From assembly GCA_051892875.1 (NCBI GenBank), contig JBJFGR010000150.1, positions 1 to 27,605 of the forward strand: a stretch of DNA of 27,605 nucleotides. The letters run 5' to 3'. The notes below the pieces were generated by a model. It searched no databases and had not been told where the DNA came from. It worked only from the letters and a program-made list of their open reading frames with translations. The position numbers were made by a program, and so were the translations under genes. Numbering within the stretch: position 1 is the first letter of the stretch; the number at the start of each line of letters is the position of its first letter. Source of the DNA: JBJFGR01 sp051892875. Its GTDB lineage: Bacteria; Pseudomonadota; Gammaproteobacteria; Enterobacterales; Succinivibrionaceae. This document shows, in pieces, positions 24,953 to 27,605 of this stretch.

Positions 24953-25459
24953 GTGAATATACGAACTTTAGGATGTTATTGTTTTATATGGGTAACTATT
25001 TTAGTTTTTTTAATATTATCCCTATTGCAATTACCTATTTATATTAGTGTTTTTGTTCCAAATTATGTTGTTGCAGTTATTCTTTGTTGGACAATAATTT
25101 GTCCTAACAAAATTAATGTTTTATCATGTTGGTTTGTTGGTCTACTTATGGATATTTTATTAGGATGTGATTTGGGAATACATTCTACTTCTTTTGCTCT
25201 AATGGCATGGATGATGATCACTCAGTTTGAAAATATTCGAAATTATTCATTGCTTCAAAAAACATTAGTTGCTGGAACTATTTGTTTTATAGGACAGTTT
25301 ATTTTATTTTGGGTAGAACACATATTTGGTGGAGTTATTGTCGGATTTGATATTTTTTGGTCTAGTGTATCGACTTTTATATTCTTACCAATTATTTATA
25401 ATATATTATTTTCTGTTTACAATTTTATAGAGCATAGAAAGTTTAGTGAATACATCTAA
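24953..25459 (+). CDS. mreD: Rod shape-determining protein MreD
   Basis: A 168-residue polytopic inner-membrane protein with about five hydrophobic helices and the W-x-G-L-L-M-D-I-L-L-G core (CWFVGLLMDILLGCDLGIHS), the most conserved MreD segment. It starts at GTG 24953 behind AGGAA (24943-24947). Its last 14 bases overlap the maf start. It acts with MreC in the wall elongation complex. Confidence 0.93.
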   Translation: MNIRTLGCYCFIWVTILVFLILSLLQLPIYISVFVPNYVVAVILCWTIICPNKINVLSCWFVGLLMDILLGCDLGIHSTSFALMAWMMITQFENIRNYSLLQKTLVAGTICFIGQFILFWVEHIFGGVIVGFDIFWSSVSTFIFLPIIYNILFSVYNFIEHRKFSEYI

Positions 25460-26009
25460 TATTATATTAGCTTCCTCTTCACCACGAAGAAGGGATTTAT
25501 TATCTAATTTAGGGTATTATTTTAAAATCTGTCCACCTTCTATAGATGAGACTATTAAAGAAGGTGAGTTACCGATAGATTATGTTATGAGAATTGCTAA
25601 AGAAAAAGCATTAGAAGTTTTTAAAAGCAATTTAGAAAATATAGTTATTTCAGCAGATACCATAGTAGTTTTAAATAACAAGATATTAGGAAAACCAAAG
25701 GATAGGAGTGATTTTACAACAAATTTCTTGGAAATGAGCAATAAAGAACATTTTGTGTACACAGCTTACTGTATTTGTAAAAAATCAACGCTAGTTCTAG
25801 ATTGTGTTGCAACTACGGTGCGTTTTAGACAAATAAAACTTCAAGAAGTTTATGATTATTGGAATACTGGAGAACCTATTGATAAAGCAGGAGGATATGC
25901 TATTCAAGGAATTGGCGGTAAATTTGTAAAATCAATAAATGGTAGTTATAGCAATGTAGTAGGTTTCCCTCAAGTAGAAATATTTGAAAGTTTAAAAAAA
26001 ATATTATGA
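25446..26009 (+). CDS. maf: Maf-type nucleoside triphosphate pyrophosphatase (YhdE-like)
   Basis: A Maf protein that hydrolyses non-canonical or surplus nucleoside triphosphates to monophosphate and pyrophosphate. It has the P-loop-like ASSSPRRRDLL (residues 9-19), catalytic Asp71 in ISADTIVVLNNKILGKPKD, and the closing KAGGYAIQGIGGKFV and GSYSNVVGFP motifs. KAGGYAIQG and its place between mreD and rng point to the YhdE branch (dTTP/UTP pyrophosphatase). It starts at GTG 25446 inside mreD; no later start would keep the P-loop. It ends 15 bases before the rng ATG. Confidence 0.93.
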   Translation: MNTSNIILASSSPRRRDLLSNLGYYFKICPPSIDETIKEGELPIDYVMRIAKEKALEVFKSNLENIVISADTIVVLNNKILGKPKDRSDFTTNFLEMSNKEHFVYTAYCICKKSTLVLDCVATTVRFRQIKLQEVYDYWNTGEPIDKAGGYAIQGIGGKFVKSINGSYSNVVGFPQVEIFESLKKIL

Positions 26010-26024
26010 TATTTTGTGGTTATT

Positions 26025-27476
26025 ATGCAACAAGATTTGAAATTACTAATTAATACTACGCCCCTTTTTTCAAGAGTTTCATTATTAAGAAATTTAGAGA
26101 TAGAAGAAATATATATAGAATCATGTAAGTACAGTAGTTTAGTTGGAAATATATATATTGGCAAAATTATTAAAGTTATCTCTAATATAAATGTTGTTTT
26201 TATCGATATCGGTAATAATATTAGTGTTTTTTCTAATATAAAGGACAATGGAATTAGCTATCACTTAGGGGATTATGTATTAGTTCAAATTAATAAAGAT
26301 GCTATAGGAGAAAAATCACCAGAAGCAAGTTTTGATATTGAGTTGCATTCCAATTATTTTATACTTTGTCCGTTTAGTAAAGATATTTTTGTTTCCCCAA
26401 AAATAGTAGGTAATGAAAAAAAACGATTATTAGATATAGTTTCTAATTTTTTTAAGAATCTTGGTATTAAAATGGGGGGGATTGTTAGAACTAGTTCTAA
26501 GAATATTCCAGATGATGATTTAAGAGAAGAGCTTAATTATTTGATAAAAAAATGGAACAAAATAAAAAATGACTATCAATTATCTAAGAAAATAGGGTTG
26601 TTAGCTAATGATAATGATTTAATTAGTTCTTTATTAAGATATATGCTTAAAGAAAAAATTTATTACCAAAGTTTAAAAGAAAGTATCTTTACTGAAATTT
26701 ATGTTGATAACGATAATATGTATAATTATATAGTTGATCTTTGTAAAAAGTTCTTCTTGCCACTAGTTCCATACATTTATTTATATAATGATAGTGTTCC
26801 TATGTTTAGAAGGTTCCGAATAGAACAGCAATATGAGAATTTATTAAATAAAAGAGTTGATTTGCCCAATAAATCATACTTAATCATTGATGAAAATGAG
26901 GCGATGACTACAATAGATGTGAATTCAGGAAATTTTTTACTAAACACTTCTCCTGAAAATGCTTATTTTCAAATAAATCTAGATGCCTCAAGGTATATAT
27001 CTAGAGAAATTCGCAAAAGAAATCTTTCAGGTTTAATTGTTGTAGATTTCATAGATATGGCGCAAAAAAGTAATTATAAAAAATTATTAAGTAAGTTGAA
27101 AGAATATTTGAGTAATGACCGTTGTTGTTCACAAGTGTATCCATTATACGAGTTAGGATTGATTCATATAACTAGAAAAAGAGAAAGAGATAGTTTTTTT
27201 AAGTCATTGCTAATTTGTGGTATGTTAAAATCAAGGGAAAATTACGAAAGGACTTTACTATATTATTTTAATAATATTGTAAATGACATTATTATTTACT
27301 CAAAAAATAATCCACATAAAAATGTTTTAAAAGTTTATATATCTAGCATATATAAATTAATTATAAATGAATATAATTCAGAGATTAGCAATATTCAAAA
27401 AACGTTAAATTTAACGCTAATAATAAAGGAAGATTCTCAACTAACGCATTATAATTATTATATAAGTGGGGAATGA
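26025..27476 (+). CDS. rng: Ribonuclease G, divergent and lacking the zinc link
   Basis: RNase E/G family endonuclease; RNase G matures 16S rRNA 5' ends and cuts mRNAs. An S1 domain is near the start (VGNIYIGKIIKV, VVFIDIG). The 5' sensor pair Arg-Thr (GGIVRTSS) is kept. The catalytic metal Asp pair is kept at the correct 43-residue spacing (TTIDVNSG and IVVDFIDM, Asp298 and Asp341). The zinc link, C-P-x-C-x-G-x-G in E. coli RNase G, is missing: after ITRKRERDSF the chain reads KSLLICGMLKSRENYER. The G-T-K-G-A loop after the S1 domain is also changed (GEKSPEASF). At 483 residues it is full length (E. coli 489). ATG 26025 is preferred over GTG 26016 because it aligns with the E. coli start. 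Confidence 0.88.
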   Translation: MQQDLKLLINTTPLFSRVSLLRNLEIEEIYIESCKYSSLVGNIYIGKIIKVISNINVVFIDIGNNISVFSNIKDNGISYHLGDYVLVQINKDAIGEKSPEASFDIELHSNYFILCPFSKDIFVSPKIVGNEKKRLLDIVSNFFKNLGIKMGGIVRTSSKNIPDDDLREELNYLIKKWNKIKNDYQLSKKIGLLANDNDLISSLLRYMLKEKIYYQSLKESIFTEIYVDNDNMYNYIVDLCKKFFLPLVPYIYLYNDSVPMFRRFRIEQQYENLLNKRVDLPNKSYLIIDENEAMTTIDVNSGNFLLNTSPENAYFQINLDASRYISREIRKRNLSGLIVVDFIDMAQKSNYKKLLSKLKEYLSNDRCCSQVYPLYELGLIHITRKRERDSFFKSLLICGMLKSRENYERTLLYYFNNIVNDIIIYSKNNPHKNVLKVYISSIYKLIINEYNSEISNIQKTLNLTLIIKEDSQLTHYNYYISGE

Positions 27477-27560
27477 TGTATATATGATTAAATTATTAGT
27501 TAAAATATTTGAAATTCAAGCTAAAAAAATTCAGTAATGTTTTAATTTAAGGGTGGGGGA

Positions 27561-27605
27561 TGCGGACATAATCCTGGACACCAAACGAGGTGATCTATGG
27601 CATAT
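27561..27605 (+). mobile_element. Probable left end of an IS3-like insertion sequence (cut by window end)
   Basis: Base composition changes sharply at about 27551. TGCGGACATAATCCTGGACACC (27561-27582, in two parts TGCGGACATAA and TCCTGGACACC) resembles the TG-starting, TGGACAC-containing terminal repeats of IS3-family elements. It is followed by GAGGTGA (27587-27593), a strong ribosome site, and ATG GCA TAT at 27597, a plausible start of a transposase OrfA. Only three codons are visible, so the family is a guess. Confidence 0.5.

Noticed and set aside
27484..27537. A 17-codon frame (MIKLLVKIFEIQAKKIQ) between rng and the putative insertion sequence, possibly a truncated start of yhdP.
   Set aside because: Too short, no clear ribosome site, and it ends at a stop before the insertion junction; such frames are common by chance in AT-rich DNA.
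1..27605. CRISPR array, prophage, defence island or toxin-antitoxin pair.
   Set aside because: No regularly spaced repeats, phage structural genes or paired small genes were seen; the window is mostly core genes plus a type IV pilus operon.

Overview
The window comes from a strongly AT-rich gammaproteobacterium. It carries the order ssb, then an MSHA-type IV pilus operon, then mreBCD-maf-rng, which is the place the MSHA locus occupies in Vibrio, Shewanella and Aeromonas. Core proteins (MetA, MetH, UvrA, SSB, MreB) align closely with the Escherichia coli ones in length and key residues. The low GC, frequent GTG/TTG starts and a trimmed pilus locus suggest a host-associated or anaerobic relative of the Aeromonadales/Vibrionales, possibly Succinivibrionaceae. 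That placement is inference and cannot be fixed without a search.

Layout. Positions 1-17 are the last bases of a tRNA-Asp, closed by a terminator (33-55). A lone P-loop kinase-like gene (193-756) follows behind its own promoter and ahead of its own terminator. metA and metH form a two-gene methionine operon (841-5462) that ends in a bidirectional hairpin. On the minus strand uvrA and a DUF2750 gene form a convergent pair (8725 down to 5498). uvrA diverges from ssb (8866-9549). The 483-base gap after ssb holds a terminator, what looks like the decayed end of a LuxR-type regulator on the minus strand, and a promoter for the pilus operon.

The pilus operon (10033-22840) runs without internal terminators through mshI, a PilN-like gene, mshJ, K, L, M, N, E, G, F, one MshB-like pilin, mshC, D, O and P. 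MshI, the PilN-like protein, MshJ and MshK form the inner-membrane alignment complex. MshL is the secretin, MshE and MshG the extension motor and platform, and the pilin plus C, D, O and P the fibre and its tip. Relative to Vibrio the locus lacks mshH (csrD), mshQ and one of the two pilin genes mshA/mshB. The c-di-GMP-binding end of MshE is retained.

The last part is mreB, mreC, mreD (rod shape), maf (nucleotide pyrophosphatase) and a divergent rng (RNase G) that has lost its zinc-link cysteines. The final 45 bases look like the left end of an insertion sequence with the start of its transposase gene.

I see no CRISPR array, prophage, toxin-antitoxin pair or clearly new defence system. The points most worth checking are the LuxR-like remnant, the single-pilin MSHA locus and the altered RNase G.
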